A stretch of DNA of 64,000 bases from Hyphomonas sp. Mor2 (GTDB lineage Bacteria > Pseudomonadota > Alphaproteobacteria > Caulobacterales > Hyphomonadaceae): positions 2,108,001 through 2,172,000 of the forward strand of contig NZ_CP017718.1 in assembly GCF_001854405.1 (NCBI RefSeq), given 5' to 3'. Positions 9,262-17,583 of this stretch are shown here, piece by piece. Every line of letters begins with the position of its first letter. Positions within the stretch are counted from its first letter, which is position 1. Made by a program: the position numbers and the translations under genes. The notes below the pieces were generated by a model that was not told where the DNA came from, did not search any database, and was given only the letters and a program-made list of their open reading frames with translations.

Positions 9262-9948
9262 ATGCCCGCCCCGCTCTCGATCGTCATCCCGGCTCTTAAT
9301 GCCGAGCGCGTCTTGCCGCTGTGCCTGTCCTCGCTGATGCCCGGACTGGAATCCGGCCTGATCCGCGAGGTCATCCTGGTCGATGGCGGTAGCGAGGATC
9401 AGACCCGTCGGCTGGCCGAAGGCGCGGGCGCAAGCGTGTTCTCAGCCCCGGAAAAAGGCCGCGCCGCGCAGCTCCGCCATGGCGCCGAACAGGCCCGCGG
9501 GGACTGGCTGCTCTTCCTGCACGCTGATACGGCGCTGTCGCGCGACTGGGCCGAACGGGCCAAGAGCCATATGACCGACCGCGCCGACACGGCCGCCGCC
9601 TTCACACTGGCCTATCGCTCTGACCATCCCATGGCCAAAATCGTGGCACGGCGGGCCAACTGGCGAGCCCGCACGCTTGGCCTGCCTTATGGGGACCAGG
9701 GCCTGATGCTGTCGAAAAAGCTCTACACTGAAATTGGCGGCTATCCTGACACTCCCTTCATGGAAGACGTCAAAATTGTCCGCGCGCTGGGCAAGAAGCG
9801 CCTGACGCTCCTGTCCGCCGAAGCGCGCACGGACGCCGCCAAATATGACCGCGATGGCTGGCGCCGCCGGGCCTGGCGCAATGCCTTCCTGATCACGCGA
9901 TATTTTCTTGGCGCAAGTCCGGAAAAATTGGCAAAATCCTATTCCTGA
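9262..9948 (+). CDS. Family 2 glycosyltransferase (rSAM/selenodomain-associated transferase 2 type)
   Basis: The protein (228 residues) opens LSIVIPALNAE, followed by the nucleotide-binding VDGGSEDQT (about residues 40-48), the EKGRAAQLRHGA segment and LLFLHADT, which together mark the TIGR04283-type transferases. It is expected to be cytoplasmic and to use a nucleotide sugar, but the acceptor is unknown. In many genomes it is paired with a transferase-1 type (DUF2064) gene; here that partner lies 220 bp downstream, with a DUF2283 gene between them. Confidence 0.85.
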   Translation: MPAPLSIVIPALNAERVLPLCLSSLMPGLESGLIREVILVDGGSEDQTRRLAEGAGASVFSAPEKGRAAQLRHGAEQARGDWLLFLHADTALSRDWAERAKSHMTDRADTAAAFTLAYRSDHPMAKIVARRANWRARTLGLPYGDQGLMLSKKLYTEIGGYPDTPFMEDVKIVRALGKKRLTLLSAEARTDAAKYDRDGWRRRAWRNAFLITRYFLGASPEKLAKSYS

Positions 9949-9971
9949 AACACCCGATTCGAGGATGGGCC

Positions 9972-10169
9972 ATGACGCTGGATGCAAGCTGGGACGAGGA
10001 ATTGGAGGCGGGTTATGTCTACCTGCCGGACCACCCGGGCGCCGGGACACCGGGCTGCGTCGCCCGCTCGATCGATGTGTTCGCCCTCGATGAAAGCCTG
10101 CGCGGCCTGCAAATCATCCTTGATGTGGATGAGCGCAATCGCGTGATCGGGATCGAGATCGTCCGCTGA
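9972..10169 (+). CDS. DUF2283 family small protein
   Basis: This 65-residue protein matches the DUF2283 pattern: an early YVYLPD-like strand, a middle RSIDVFALDE and an ending of the type ILDVDERNRVIGIEI. No membrane segment or signal peptide is present. Its stop codon overlaps the ATG of the next gene (TGATG), so the two are coupled. The family has no firm function. Confidence 0.75.
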   Translation: MTLDASWDEELEAGYVYLPDHPGAGTPGCVARSIDVFALDESLRGLQIILDVDERNRVIGIEIVR

Positions 10170-10774
10170 TGCGCCGCGCCCAGGTCCTGATCTATGCCAA
10201 GCCGCCGCGAATGGGCCTCGCCAAGACCAGGCTGGCGCGCAGCCTCGGCTCAGCGACGCAGGCGCGGCGGATCGCGATGATGACTCTGGCCCGGACGATG
10301 CGCGCGGCGATGGGCGGCGCCTGGACGCCGATCCTTTATACCGCCCCGGACAGGGCGCTTGGCGAAAGCCTGGGCGGGATCTGGCCCGCCGCATTGGAGC
10401 GCCGGTCGCAAGGCGCGGGCGACCTCACAGATCGGCTGAACAAGGGCCTCGCCGAAGCGCGTCCCGGTCCGGTCCTGTTCATTGGCGCCGACGCGCCGGA
10501 CCTCACCCCCGCCTTGATCCGCCATGCGATCCGGGACCTGCAAACGCATGACGCTGTCTTTGGCCCTGCCAGCGATGGCGGTTTCTGGTTGTTCGGGCTG
10601 AACAAGACCGCACGGACCAGGAGCCCATTCGGGCCCGTGCGCTGGTCCGGGCCGCATGCGATGGCGGATGTGCGGGCAAACTTGCCGAAAGGGGCCCGTG
10701 TGGCTGAGCTGCCGACGCTGGTTGATCTGGACGAGGCGGAGGATTGGACAGCGTGGCGGAGGGGACTCCGCTAA
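10169..10774 (+). CDS. DUF2064 glycosyltransferase-like protein (rSAM/selenodomain-associated transferase 1 type)
   Basis: This 201-residue protein begins VLIYAKPPRMGLAKTRLA, the nucleotidyltransferase-like opening of the TIGR04282/DUF2064 family, has IGADAPDLTP near residue 110 and FGPASDGGFWLFGL near 128-141, which correspond to the metal and substrate loops. It is predicted to act on a nucleotide-activated sugar or similar group. The partner transferase-2 gene is just upstream, but the radical SAM gene often found with the pair is not in the window. Confidence 0.85.
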   Translation: MRRAQVLIYAKPPRMGLAKTRLARSLGSATQARRIAMMTLARTMRAAMGGAWTPILYTAPDRALGESLGGIWPAALERRSQGAGDLTDRLNKGLAEARPGPVLFIGADAPDLTPALIRHAIRDLQTHDAVFGPASDGGFWLFGLNKTARTRSPFGPVRWSGPHAMADVRANLPKGARVAELPTLVDLDEAEDWTAWRRGLR

Positions 10775-10778
10775 CCGC

Positions 10779-10944
10779 ACGCTCCTCCAGACGCTCTGCC
10801 CAGCCAGGTCTGGGCATGCTCTGCCCGACTTGATCGGGCAGCCCATCACCCGCACGGCCCGCGAAGAGCAGGAGCGACACCATCTCTCCCGGCCTCTGCC
10901 GCTGGATCTCGTGCTGGACCCCACGGAAAATTCCGTGGGGCGCG
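10779..10944 (+). repeat. Mosaic palindromic repeat, type E copy 1
   Basis: Between two convergent genes lies a string of short palindromes: TGCCCAG/CTGGGCA (10798-10815), TGCCCGA/TCGGGCA (10822-10840) followed by GCCCATCAC, an AGGAGCGAC spacer, and CCCCACGG/CCGTGGGG (10919-10940) after CTCGTGCTGGA. The same modules, in the same order, recur at 15659-15804 (inverted) and 27950-28093. It has no coding appearance. Family and mechanism of spread are unknown. Confidence 0.75.
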
Positions 10945-11016
10945 CTTGAAGGGGAGGTGGGTCAATTGTCTGCTATGGGTCATGAGGAGACATTAGCGGA
11001 GCAAGATGCTTTCTTT

Positions 11017-11099
11017 GTCATCCCGGCCGCAGCGAAGCGGAGAGCCGGGACCCAGAACGGCTGGGTCCCGGACAAGTGCTGCGCACTTTCCGGGATGAC
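11017..11099. repeat. Long inverted repeat, type F copy 1
   Basis: The two ends are inverted copies: GTCATCCCGG at 11017-11026 pairs with CCGGGATGAC at 11090-11099, and CCGGGACCCAG with CTGGGTCCCGG inside, so the whole 83 bp can fold into one imperfect hairpin. It sits between convergent genes after the type E element. One arm of the same element is found inverted near 15598-15645. Similar elements are common in alphaproteobacterial intergenic regions. Confidence 0.75.
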
Positions 11100-11151
11100 A
11101 ACTCAAGTTGAGGTCCGCTCCGACTCCGAAAGCAGACGTACCGCCCCCCCT

Positions 11152-12189
11152 TTACGGAAACAGCGCCTGCAACCCCGCTAGCCCGAGCGTTTCGTCCCAG
11201 TCCATCATCAGGTTGAGGTTCTGGATGGCCTGACCCGAGGAGCCTTTGACCAGATTGTCGATCACCGCGATGACCACGACCCGGCCTTTGACGCGGTCGG
11301 GATAAACGGCGATGCGGCAATGATTGGTGCCGCGGACATGCCGTGTGTCCGGGGTCGGCGCGCCGAGGGGGAGGACAGAGACAAAGGGGGCATCGGCGTA
11401 CTTCGCCACCAGCGTCGCATGGATCTGATCCACATCGCCGCGAACATGGCAGGTCACCAGCTCGCCGCGGGTCATCGGAATAAGGTGCGGGGTGAAGGTC
11501 ACGCCAATATCCGTGCGGCCGGTCTGCAGGTTCAGCTCCTGCTCGATCTCGGGCGCGTGCCGGTGGGTGCCGACGCCATAGGCATGCACGCCTTCGGCGG
11601 CTTCGGAGAAGAGGTTGCCCTCTTTCAGGCCGCGTCCGGCGCCGGAGACGCCCGACTTGGCATCGATGATGACGCTGTCCGGATCAATCGTGTCGATGAT
11701 CGGCAGCAGGGCCAGCAGGCTGGCCGTCGGATAGCAGCCCGGGCATGCGACCAGCGTTTCGCCGGAAAGATCAGCGCCGCGCCATTCCGGTAGGCCATAT
11801 TTCACCTGAGCGGTCCGGGCAGGATTGAGGTGCGGCCGGCCATAAGTCTCGGCATAGAGGTCGGCATCGCGGAGGCGATAATCGGCGGACAGATCGACCA
11901 CGCGGACATGTTCCGGCAGGGTTTCGATCAGGTCCTGGCTGGTGCCATGCGGCAGGCAGCCAAAGGCGACATCGATATCGGCCCAGTCGACATCCTCGGC
12001 CTTTACGACTGGCAGGTCGGCGTTGGCCAGATGCGGGAAGATCTCCGACAGCTGCTTGCCCGCCAGGCTGTGTCCGGTGGCCGCCACGGCTTCCACGCGC
12101 GGGTGCCCGGCCAGAAGGCGCACCGTTTCGGCGCCTGTATATCCGGATGCGCCGAGCACCGCAGCTTTCAGTTTCGTCTTATCAGTCAT
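11152..12189 (-). CDS. argC: N-acetyl-gamma-glutamyl-phosphate reductase
   Basis: ArgC reduces N-acetylglutamyl phosphate to the semialdehyde with NADPH, the third step of arginine biosynthesis. From the ATG at 12189 the protein has 345 residues. It shows the NADP fold LGASGYTGAE at 12-21, ATGHS at 37-41 and the catalytic cysteine motif CPGCYPT with Cys152. Length fits the type 1 family. It lies downstream of rplM-rpsI on the same strand but is separated from them by a terminator. The argD gene is 20 kb away. Confidence 0.95.
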   Translation of the reverse strand: MTDKTKLKAAVLGASGYTGAETVRLLAGHPRVEAVAATGHSLAGKQLSEIFPHLANADLPVVKAEDVDWADIDVAFGCLPHGTSQDLIETLPEHVRVVDLSADYRLRDADLYAETYGRPHLNPARTAQVKYGLPEWRGADLSGETLVACPGCYPTASLLALLPIIDTIDPDSVIIDAKSGVSGAGRGLKEGNLFSEAAEGVHAYGVGTHRHAPEIEQELNLQTGRTDIGVTFTPHLIPMTRGELVTCHVRGDVDQIHATLVAKYADAPFVSVLPLGAPTPDTRHVRGTNHCRIAVYPDRVKGRVVVIAVIDNLVKGSSGQAIQNLNLMMDWDETLGLAGLQALFP

Positions 12190-12212
12190 GGCCAAACTCT
12201 TGTTTCAGATAC

Positions 12213-12240
12213 GAAAAAGGCGCCCCGCGGGAGCGCCTTT
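12213..12240 (-). terminator. Intrinsic terminator after rpsI
   Basis: On the minus strand the sequence AAAGGCGC-loop-GCGCC is followed by a run of T (CCTTTTTCG). It lies 28 bp past the rpsI stop and just before argC, so it should separate the ribosomal transcript from argC. Confidence 0.75.
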
Positions 12241-12267
12241 ATCACGTGTTCAAATAAACCGTAACGC

Positions 12268-12756
12268 TTAGCGCTTGGAGAACTGGAAGCTACGACGGGC
12301 TTTCGCACGGCCATACTTCTTCCGCTCGACAACGCGCGGGTCACGGGTCAGGAAGCCGAACGGCTTCAGAGTGCGACGCAGTTCTGGTTCAAAATTGACC
12401 AAGGCACGGGCAATCCCGTGACGAACAGCACCAGCCTGACCAGACAGGCCAGAGCCTTTGACGGTGGCAACGACATCATACTGGGTGCGGCGGTCAGCTT
12501 CGACCAGCGGCTGCTCCAGAACCATACGCAGAACCGGGCGAGCGAAATACTCTTCCTGATCCTTGCCATTGATGGTGATCTTGCCAGAGCCTGGCTTCAG
12601 CCAGACGCGGGCCGTGGCAGACTTGCGGCGACCGGTGCCGTAAGAGCGGCCATGCTCGTCAATCTTTGGCTCAGCGGTGATCGGAGCCAACTCCGCAGCG
12701 CCTTCGCCTTCGGTGACGTCCTTCAGGTCCTCGAGGGATTGTGCAGTTTCAGCCAT
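12268..12756 (-). CDS. rpsI: 30S ribosomal protein S9
   Basis: S9 contacts the decoding site of the small subunit through its basic C-terminal tail. The 162-residue protein has an acidic N-terminal extension of about 35 residues, normal for alphaproteobacteria, then the S9 core starting [15 protein letters not shown] and ending in the invariant [16 protein letters not shown]. It follows rplM after 2 bp, the usual L13-S9 operon. Confidence 0.97.
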   Translation of the reverse strand: MAETAQSLEDLKDVTEGEGAAELAPITAEPKIDEHGRSYGTGRRKSATARVWLKPGSGKITINGKDQEEYFARPVLRMVLEQPLVEADRRTQYDVVATVKGSGLSGQAGAVRHGIARALVNFEPELRRTLKPFGFLTRDPRVVERKKYGRAKARRSFQFSKR

Positions 12757-12758
12757 CT

Positions 12759-13223
12759 TTAAGAGACCTTCGTGTTCTTGGTGTTCATGGCCGCAAAGTC
12801 GACCGCTTCCGGGCCCTGGGCCTCGTGCGGGTGCTCAGCGCCAGCATAGACGCGCAGCTTGCCGAACTGTTTGCGAGCCAGTGTGCTTTCTTTTGGCATC
12901 ATGCGCTTCACCGCCATTTCGATGGCGCGCTCGGGGAAACGACCCGACATGATTTTGCCAGCTGTGGTCTCTTTGATGCCGCCCGGGTGACCGGTGTGAC
13001 GATAGTAGACTTTGTCCGCCAGCTTGTTGCCAGTGAATTTCGCTTTCTCAGCATTGATCACAACGACATGGTCGCCGGTGTCAATGTGAGGCGTGAAGTC
13101 AGCGCGGTGCTTGCCACGCAGACGTTTGGCGACGTAGGAAGCAAGACGACCCACAACGACATCGGTCGCGTCGATGACGATCCATTTGTTCTCAACGTCG
13201 GCAGGTGCGTTATAAGTTTTCAT
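12759..13223 (-). CDS. rplM: 50S ribosomal protein L13
   Basis: L13 is an early-assembly protein of the large subunit. I start at the ATG at 13223 (MKTYNAPA), preceded by a GGAG ribosome site, giving 154 residues; an upstream in-frame start would add seven. Signature stretches are [16 protein letters not shown], the [20 protein letters not shown] segment and [10 protein letters not shown]. It is cotranscribed with rpsI and diverges from a lipoprotein gene 37 bp away. Confidence 0.97.
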   Translation of the reverse strand: MKTYNAPADVENKWIVIDATDVVVGRLASYVAKRLRGKHRADFTPHIDTGDHVVVINAEKAKFTGNKLADKVYYRHTGHPGGIKETTAGKIMSGRFPERAIEMAVKRMMPKESTLARKQFGKLRVYAGAEHPHEAQGPEAVDFAAMNTKNTKVS

Positions 13224-13260
13224 TGCTCCGCCGGAGCCTCTCATTCGGAGTTATTGGATA

Positions 13261-14271
13261 ATGTTCAAGCGCCCGCATCTACGCGCCGCGAAACGCCTTG
13301 TCAACGCGCCTTTGGCGCTGTCCCTGCTTTTCCTTGCAGCCGCTTGTAACCAAGGGGGAGCGCCGGCATCTGACGAGGCCGCGGACTCCCCTGTAGAGTC
13401 AGTCGAACCGGCCGATCCGGAGGGCCTGGTTTTGCCCGCCGTGTGGCAGACAAAAGACCTCGGCTCCGCCATTGCCAGCGTCGCCCTGGCCGATCAGGTC
13501 GGCTCCACGGTTGCGGTCTCCTATGAGGATGGCGGCCTGCAATTCCTCGATTTCGAGGGCGAACGCGTCACGGACAAGGCAGATATGGGCGTCTCGCAGG
13601 TCGCCGATGGCCGCTACATGATGCTGCAGGACACGCCGGTCACGATCTTTCCGGGCATCACGAATTCCGGCGACCTGTCTCTCTATATCCATGGCGGTGA
13701 ACTGGATCAGCCCCTGCCCTACCCGCTGGACGATGACACAGACGGCCGGATCGAGGGGCTGTGCAGCGCCGGTCCTGTGCTCGACAGTGACGGCGTCATG
13801 CGCATCGGCTTCTGGACCCAGGAGGAGCGCCGCACGCTGCATACGGGTCGCATCGTCGAGGTGGGCGAAAACCTGGTCCTGCTTCTGAACGAGCCGATTC
13901 CGGCGGCCCGGGATATTTCAGCCTGCGCCCTCTCTGACGGAGACGCCCGCGTGTACACCGATCCGGTTATCGCGGCGACGGAGGTCAACCATCGCGGCAA
14001 GACCTATCGGTTCGTGCTCGATGATCTTGGCGGCTATTCGTTCACGGATGCGGCAGGCGCTGTCGAAACCTTCACGGTCCTGGATGGTATCAGCGTGCGC
14101 CCGCCGACGCGGCCGGTCGATATGGCAGCCACAGGCGATGCCCGCAGCGGCGGTTATCCAGGCGGCCTGATCGTGATTGCCGGACTGGATGTGCGCGGCG
14201 CGCATACGGTCGTCTTTATTGATCCAAGTCAGGTGACGATGGACCCGATTGGATACGCTCCGGCCGAGTGA
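13261..14271 (+). CDS. Hypothetical lipoprotein
   Basis: This 336-residue protein has an N-terminal signal with a lipobox (LAAAC, lipid Cys at about residue 29) followed by an acidic linker. The rest is beta-rich with several short repeated DG/GG turns (SYEDGGLQFLDFEGE), suggesting a propeller-like or beta-sandwich fold, but I do not recognise the family. Its last 56 bases overlap the end of the convergent heme A synthase gene. Confidence 0.75.
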   Translation: MFKRPHLRAAKRLVNAPLALSLLFLAAACNQGGAPASDEAADSPVESVEPADPEGLVLPAVWQTKDLGSAIASVALADQVGSTVAVSYEDGGLQFLDFEGERVTDKADMGVSQVADGRYMMLQDTPVTIFPGITNSGDLSLYIHGGELDQPLPYPLDDDTDGRIEGLCSAGPVLDSDGVMRIGFWTQEERRTLHTGRIVEVGENLVLLLNEPIPAARDISACALSDGDARVYTDPVIAATEVNHRGKTYRFVLDDLGGYSFTDAAGAVETFTVLDGISVRPPTRPVDMAATGDARSGGYPGGLIVIAGLDVRGAHTVVFIDPSQVTMDPIGYAPAE

Positions 14272-15277
14272 CCCAGACCAGCCAGACGGCCGCTAGCAGA
14301 ACCACAACGCCCAACCCCTGGTGAACCAGCGCGACGGGAAGCGGTGCGGCATTGACGAGCGTGATAATGCCCCAGATCGCTTGAGCCGTGACCAGGCCCG
14401 CGACGATGTGGAAACCCTTCGAACTCGCCGTACCACGCGCAAGCAAGGCGCCGATCACAGCCATGGCAAGCAAAGTATAGGCAAAGAAGCGGTGATTGAA
14501 CTGCGTCGCCGCCCGGCCTTCAAACAGGCTGCGCAGGCCGAGCTGCTCATCCAGATAATGCCCCGGGATTAGCTCGCCCGCCATGAGCGGCCAGTCGGTA
14601 TAGGTGCGCCCGGCATCGAGGCCCGCGACCAAAGCTCCGCTGAGCATCTGGATACTGGTCAGGATCAGCAAGGCCAGGGCGATGACGCGCAAGCGTTGCG
14701 GCGTCTCGATCCGGTCTTGTTCGCCAAGATCGAGCCAGTACCAGGCGGTGATCGCGATGATCAGCAAGGCCAGGCCAAAATGCGTCATCAGACGATACGG
14801 CGCGACATCTAGACGATCCGTGTCGCCAATCCCGCTCGCCACCATCCACCAGCCGATAAAGCCCTGCAGACCGCCCAGCGCGATCAACACAGCGAGCCGA
14901 ACCACCCATTTGCGCGACATCCAGCGCTTTGCGGCAAACCAGACGAACCCGGCGATTGCGACCAGGCCGATCAGGCGGCCAAACAGGCGATGGCCCCATT
15001 CCCACCAGTAAATGTACTGGAACTCGCCCATCGTCATATTGTAATTCTGCTGCTGGAATTCGGCTGTCTGCTTGTACTTTTCAAACTCTGCCAGCCAGGC
15101 GCCCTCGCCAAATGGCGGCAGCGCGCCTTTGATCGGCTCCCATTCGGTGATGGAGAGGCCAGAATCGGTCAACCGCGTGGCGCCGCCAATCAGGATCATG
15201 GCATAAACCATGAGACCGATCAGGATCAGCCACCGGCGCATCCAACGTGCGGCATCAGGAGAAGTTGCGTCAGGCAT
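14216..15277 (-). CDS. ctaA: Heme A synthase (COX15/CtaA)
   Basis: CtaA oxidises heme O to heme A for aa3-type cytochrome oxidase in the inner membrane. The open frame is longer upstream, but the ATG at 15277 (MPDATSPDAARW) gives 353 residues and the first membrane helix in the right place. Family marks include GGATRLTDSGLSITEW with the first helix pair, EWGHRLFGR carrying a heme-ligand histidine, NHRFFAYTLLA and HQGLGV. Eight hydrophobic helices are visible, as expected for type 2 CtaA. Confidence 0.95.
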   Translation of the reverse strand: MPDATSPDAARWMRRWLILIGLMVYAMILIGGATRLTDSGLSITEWEPIKGALPPFGEGAWLAEFEKYKQTAEFQQQNYNMTMGEFQYIYWWEWGHRLFGRLIGLVAIAGFVWFAAKRWMSRKWVVRLAVLIALGGLQGFIGWWMVASGIGDTDRLDVAPYRLMTHFGLALLIIAITAWYWLDLGEQDRIETPQRLRVIALALLILTSIQMLSGALVAGLDAGRTYTDWPLMAGELIPGHYLDEQLGLRSLFEGRAATQFNHRFFAYTLLAMAVIGALLARGTASSKGFHIVAGLVTAQAIWGIITLVNAAPLPVALVHQGLGVVVLLAAVWLVWVTRPERIQSGPSSPDLDQ

Positions 15278-15352
15278 AATGCGCTCTATTTGATGCCCCA
15301 GCCCCGAACAGCAATCGGCCACACGGTCGCAGGAACCAGGAAAAAGCAGTTC

Positions 15353-15562
15353 ATGCCCAGATCTCAGCGTCGCCTTGTCGCCAGTGTCATTGTCATCGCT
15401 TTCCTGATTTTCTGGATCTGGGGCGCCGCGACGCTCGGAACGCAACTCGCCACCGCACCGAAATGGATGACCCTGATCTTCTTCGTCGTGGCAGGAATCG
15501 GCTGGGCCCTGCCTCTGAAGCCTGTTTTCAACTGGATGAACTCAGGGCCCGAGGACGAGTAG
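15353..15562 (+). CDS. DUF2842 family small membrane protein
   Basis: The ATG at 15353 gives a 69-residue protein with two hydrophobic segments (about residues 9-28 and 38-58) and the family ending WALPLKPVFNWM. The open frame runs much further upstream, but that part overlaps ctaA on the other strand. DUF2842 is mostly alphaproteobacterial and often sits by ctaA. No function is known. Confidence 0.8.
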   Translation: MPRSQRRLVASVIVIAFLIFWIWGAATLGTQLATAPKWMTLIFFVVAGIGWALPLKPVFNWMNSGPEDE

Positions 15563-15597
15563 GTACAATTCGAATCGAGGCTTAGCAGATTCAAACT

Positions 15598-15645
15598 GTC
15601 ATCCCGGAAAACTCGCCAGCATTTGTCTGGGATCCAGCCGCTTTT
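15598..15645 (-). repeat. Type F repeat, single arm
   Basis: Read on the minus strand this stretch (GCGGCTGGATCCCAGACAAA... ending TTTTCCGGGATGAC) matches the right arm of the 11017-11099 element. The other arm is not evident, so this is a half element next to the type E and R copies of the same intergenic region. Confidence 0.55.
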
Positions 15646-15658
15646 GGTCCAACCCTCT

Positions 15659-15804
15659 CAACGACGCTCCCCACGGTTTGACCGTGGGGTCCAGCACGAG
15701 GACTCTCGGGAAAGATCGGGAAGGACATCATCGCTCCCGATCCTCGCGGCAGGATTTCGTGATGGACTGCCCAGACCAGGCTGGGCAGAGCGCTTGGAGG
15801 CGCA
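15659..15804 (-). repeat. Mosaic palindromic repeat, type E copy 2 (inverted)
   Basis: Same modules as 10779-10944 in reverse orientation: CCCCACGG/CCGTGGGG (15667-15686) with GCACGAG, the ATCGCTCCCGAT module near 15725-15738, GTGATGG and the palindrome CTGCCCAG/CTGGGCAG (15764-15785). It lies between the convergent DUF2842 and helicase genes. Confidence 0.75.
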
Positions 15805-15888
15805 TTCGGGAGATCTTTGCGAGAGGTCCTGGGCCGGGCCTGGGACTACGGAGACAGAGGAGGAACAGGCGAACCACCGGGTCCCGCC

Positions 15889-15981
15889 GTCCTGACGCAA
15901 GTCAGGATCCATGGCGGTCGAGACCACACACGAACACATCGGCCAGCCGCCATGGCTGCCAACTGGCGTTGGCAAAACGGG
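15889..15981 (+). repeat. Palindromic repeat, type R copy 1
   Basis: Three stem units in series: TCCTGACG-CA-AGTCAGGA (15890-15907, one mismatch), CATGGCGG paired with CCGCCATG around a 30-nt loop (15910-15954), and GCCAAC/GTTGGC (15958-15973). Copies with the same order occur at 28130-28213 (inverted), 63513-63597 and, in part, at 27895-27936. Confidence 0.75.
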
Positions 15982-15996
15982 AAACCGCATCGAAAT

Positions 15997-17325
15997 TTAG
16001 ACGCTCACCTTCTCACGATCGCGCTTGCGCTGGTTCTTGCCCGGCCGTTTGCGCGAGCGCATCTTGGACTTGGACGCACCATCCGGGCGATTGCGCCGCG
16101 AACCTTGCTGCGGTGGCTTGCCCGAGCGCCGCGACGGGCCTTTTGGTTTGCGCACACGGACAGACGGGTCCGGCGTCGGGAGCATGAAATCCTCACACCC
16201 TTCCGGCGTCGGCAGGATTTCAACCTCCATCCGCGTAATCTTCTCGACTTCGCGCAGGTAGTAGAGCTCGTCTTCCGCGACCAGCGAAATCGAAATGCCG
16301 TCCTTTCCCGCCCGGGCGGTGCGCCCGATCCGGTGGACATATTGTTCGGCCACATTCGGCATCTCGAAATTGATGACGTGGCTGATGCCATCAATATCGA
16401 TGCCGCGCGCAGCAATGTCGGTGGCGATCAGGATGCGGCAGTCGCCGGACTTGAACGCTGCCAGCGCTTTCAGACGCTGGGATTGCGACTTGTTGCCGTG
16501 GATCGCCAGGGCCTTGTGGCCTTTGGCCATCAGTTTGCGCACCACTTTATCTGCGCCATGCTTGGTGCGGGTAAAGACCAGAGCCCGGTCAATGTCCGGA
16601 TCCTCGAGCAGTTTGCCGAGCACTGGCAGCTTGTGATTGTTCGGCACGTGCAGCACGCCCTGGGTGACGCGCTCAGCTGTGGTGCTCTCAGGGGCCACTG
16701 AAACGCGAACCGGATCATCGAGATATTTGCCGGCGAGGTCCTCGATCAGTTTCGGCATCGTGGCCGAGAAAAGCAGCGTCTGGCGATCCTCCGACACCTC
16801 GGCAATGATCTTCCGCAGGTCATGGATAAAGCCCATGTCGAGCATCTGGTCTGCTTCGTCGAGGATAAGCACTTCGACGTCGCGCAGACGCACGGCGTCC
16901 TGGTTCATCAGGTCCAGCAGACGCCCCGGTGTGGCGACCAGGACATGACAGCCTTTCTGGAGGTCGCGGATCTGGCGATTGATCTTCACCCCGCCAAACA
17001 CGGTGTGGGTGACGCAATCCATGTATTTCGAATAGGTGCGGAAACTGTCAGCGATCTGACCCGCCAGTTCGCGAGTCGGGGCAAGCACCAGCACGCGCGT
17101 ATGTTTCGGTTTGCGGGGCTCCGGCTCTTCGAGCAGGAAATCGAGCGTGGGCAGCGCGAAGGCTGCGGTCTTGCCGGTGCCGGTCTGGGCGATGCCCAGC
17201 ATGTCGCGGCCCTCCAGCAAGTGCGGGATGGCCTGCGCCTGGATCGGCGTGGGCGTGTCATATCCTTCGGCTGTGACAGCTTTCAGGACCTGCTTGTGCA
17301 GATCCATGTCGGTAAATGTGGTCAC
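15997..17325 (-). CDS. DEAD-box ATP-dependent RNA helicase, RhlE-like
   Basis: The helicase remodels RNA structures. I use the GTG at 17325 (442 residues); an ATG six codons later is possible. Motifs in order are the Q motif PTPIQAQAIP (25-34), Walker A AQTGTGKT (46-53), PTRELAGQ (83-90), DEAD (156-159), SAT (187-189) and HRIGRTARAGK in domain 2. The C-terminal 60 residues are lysine- and arginine-rich, a non-specific RNA-binding tail. The 258-bp upstream gap on the minus strand may include a long leader. RhlE versus other DEAD subfamilies is a judgement. Confidence 0.9.
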   Translation of the reverse strand: MTTFTDMDLHKQVLKAVTAEGYDTPTPIQAQAIPHLLEGRDMLGIAQTGTGKTAAFALPTLDFLLEEPEPRKPKHTRVLVLAPTRELAGQIADSFRTYSKYMDCVTHTVFGGVKINRQIRDLQKGCHVLVATPGRLLDLMNQDAVRLRDVEVLILDEADQMLDMGFIHDLRKIIAEVSEDRQTLLFSATMPKLIEDLAGKYLDDPVRVSVAPESTTAERVTQGVLHVPNNHKLPVLGKLLEDPDIDRALVFTRTKHGADKVVRKLMAKGHKALAIHGNKSQSQRLKALAAFKSGDCRILIATDIAARGIDIDGISHVINFEMPNVAEQYVHRIGRTARAGKDGISISLVAEDELYYLREVEKITRMEVEILPTPEGCEDFMLPTPDPSVRVRKPKGPSRRSGKPPQQGSRRNRPDGASKSKMRSRKRPGKNQRKRDREKVSV

Positions 17326-17583
17326 AAGAAATCTTTCTGTGTGCGGGCGCTGACAGGCTTCATGGCCACAAGCGCCCAATCCCCTATGTGAGGGGCGTGA
17401 TCGGGAACGGCCTGCGCGAAAGAGGGCGTTTGGGAGATTCAGGTCTGAAGAGACGGGCTCAAGCTGGCCAGGGCCAGGTTGCGATTCACGCTGCCGGTCT
17501 CATGCGCGGATAAACGCGCTGCGACGCGCGCCACATGCAACTGCTTTGATTAAAGGTCAATGAACGAGCCGCAGCTCGGTCGC
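17326..17583. other. Intergenic gap between helicase and Psd-like genes
   Basis: This 258-bp gap lies upstream of the helicase start and downstream of the Psd-like gene, both on the minus strand. It should contain the helicase promoter and leader. I see no clear -35/-10 pair, strong hairpin or small reading frame. Confidence 0.4.

Noticed and set aside
10779-11099. Insertion sequence remnant
   Set aside because: No transposase frame, target-site copies or long terminal inverted repeats beyond the palindromic modules.
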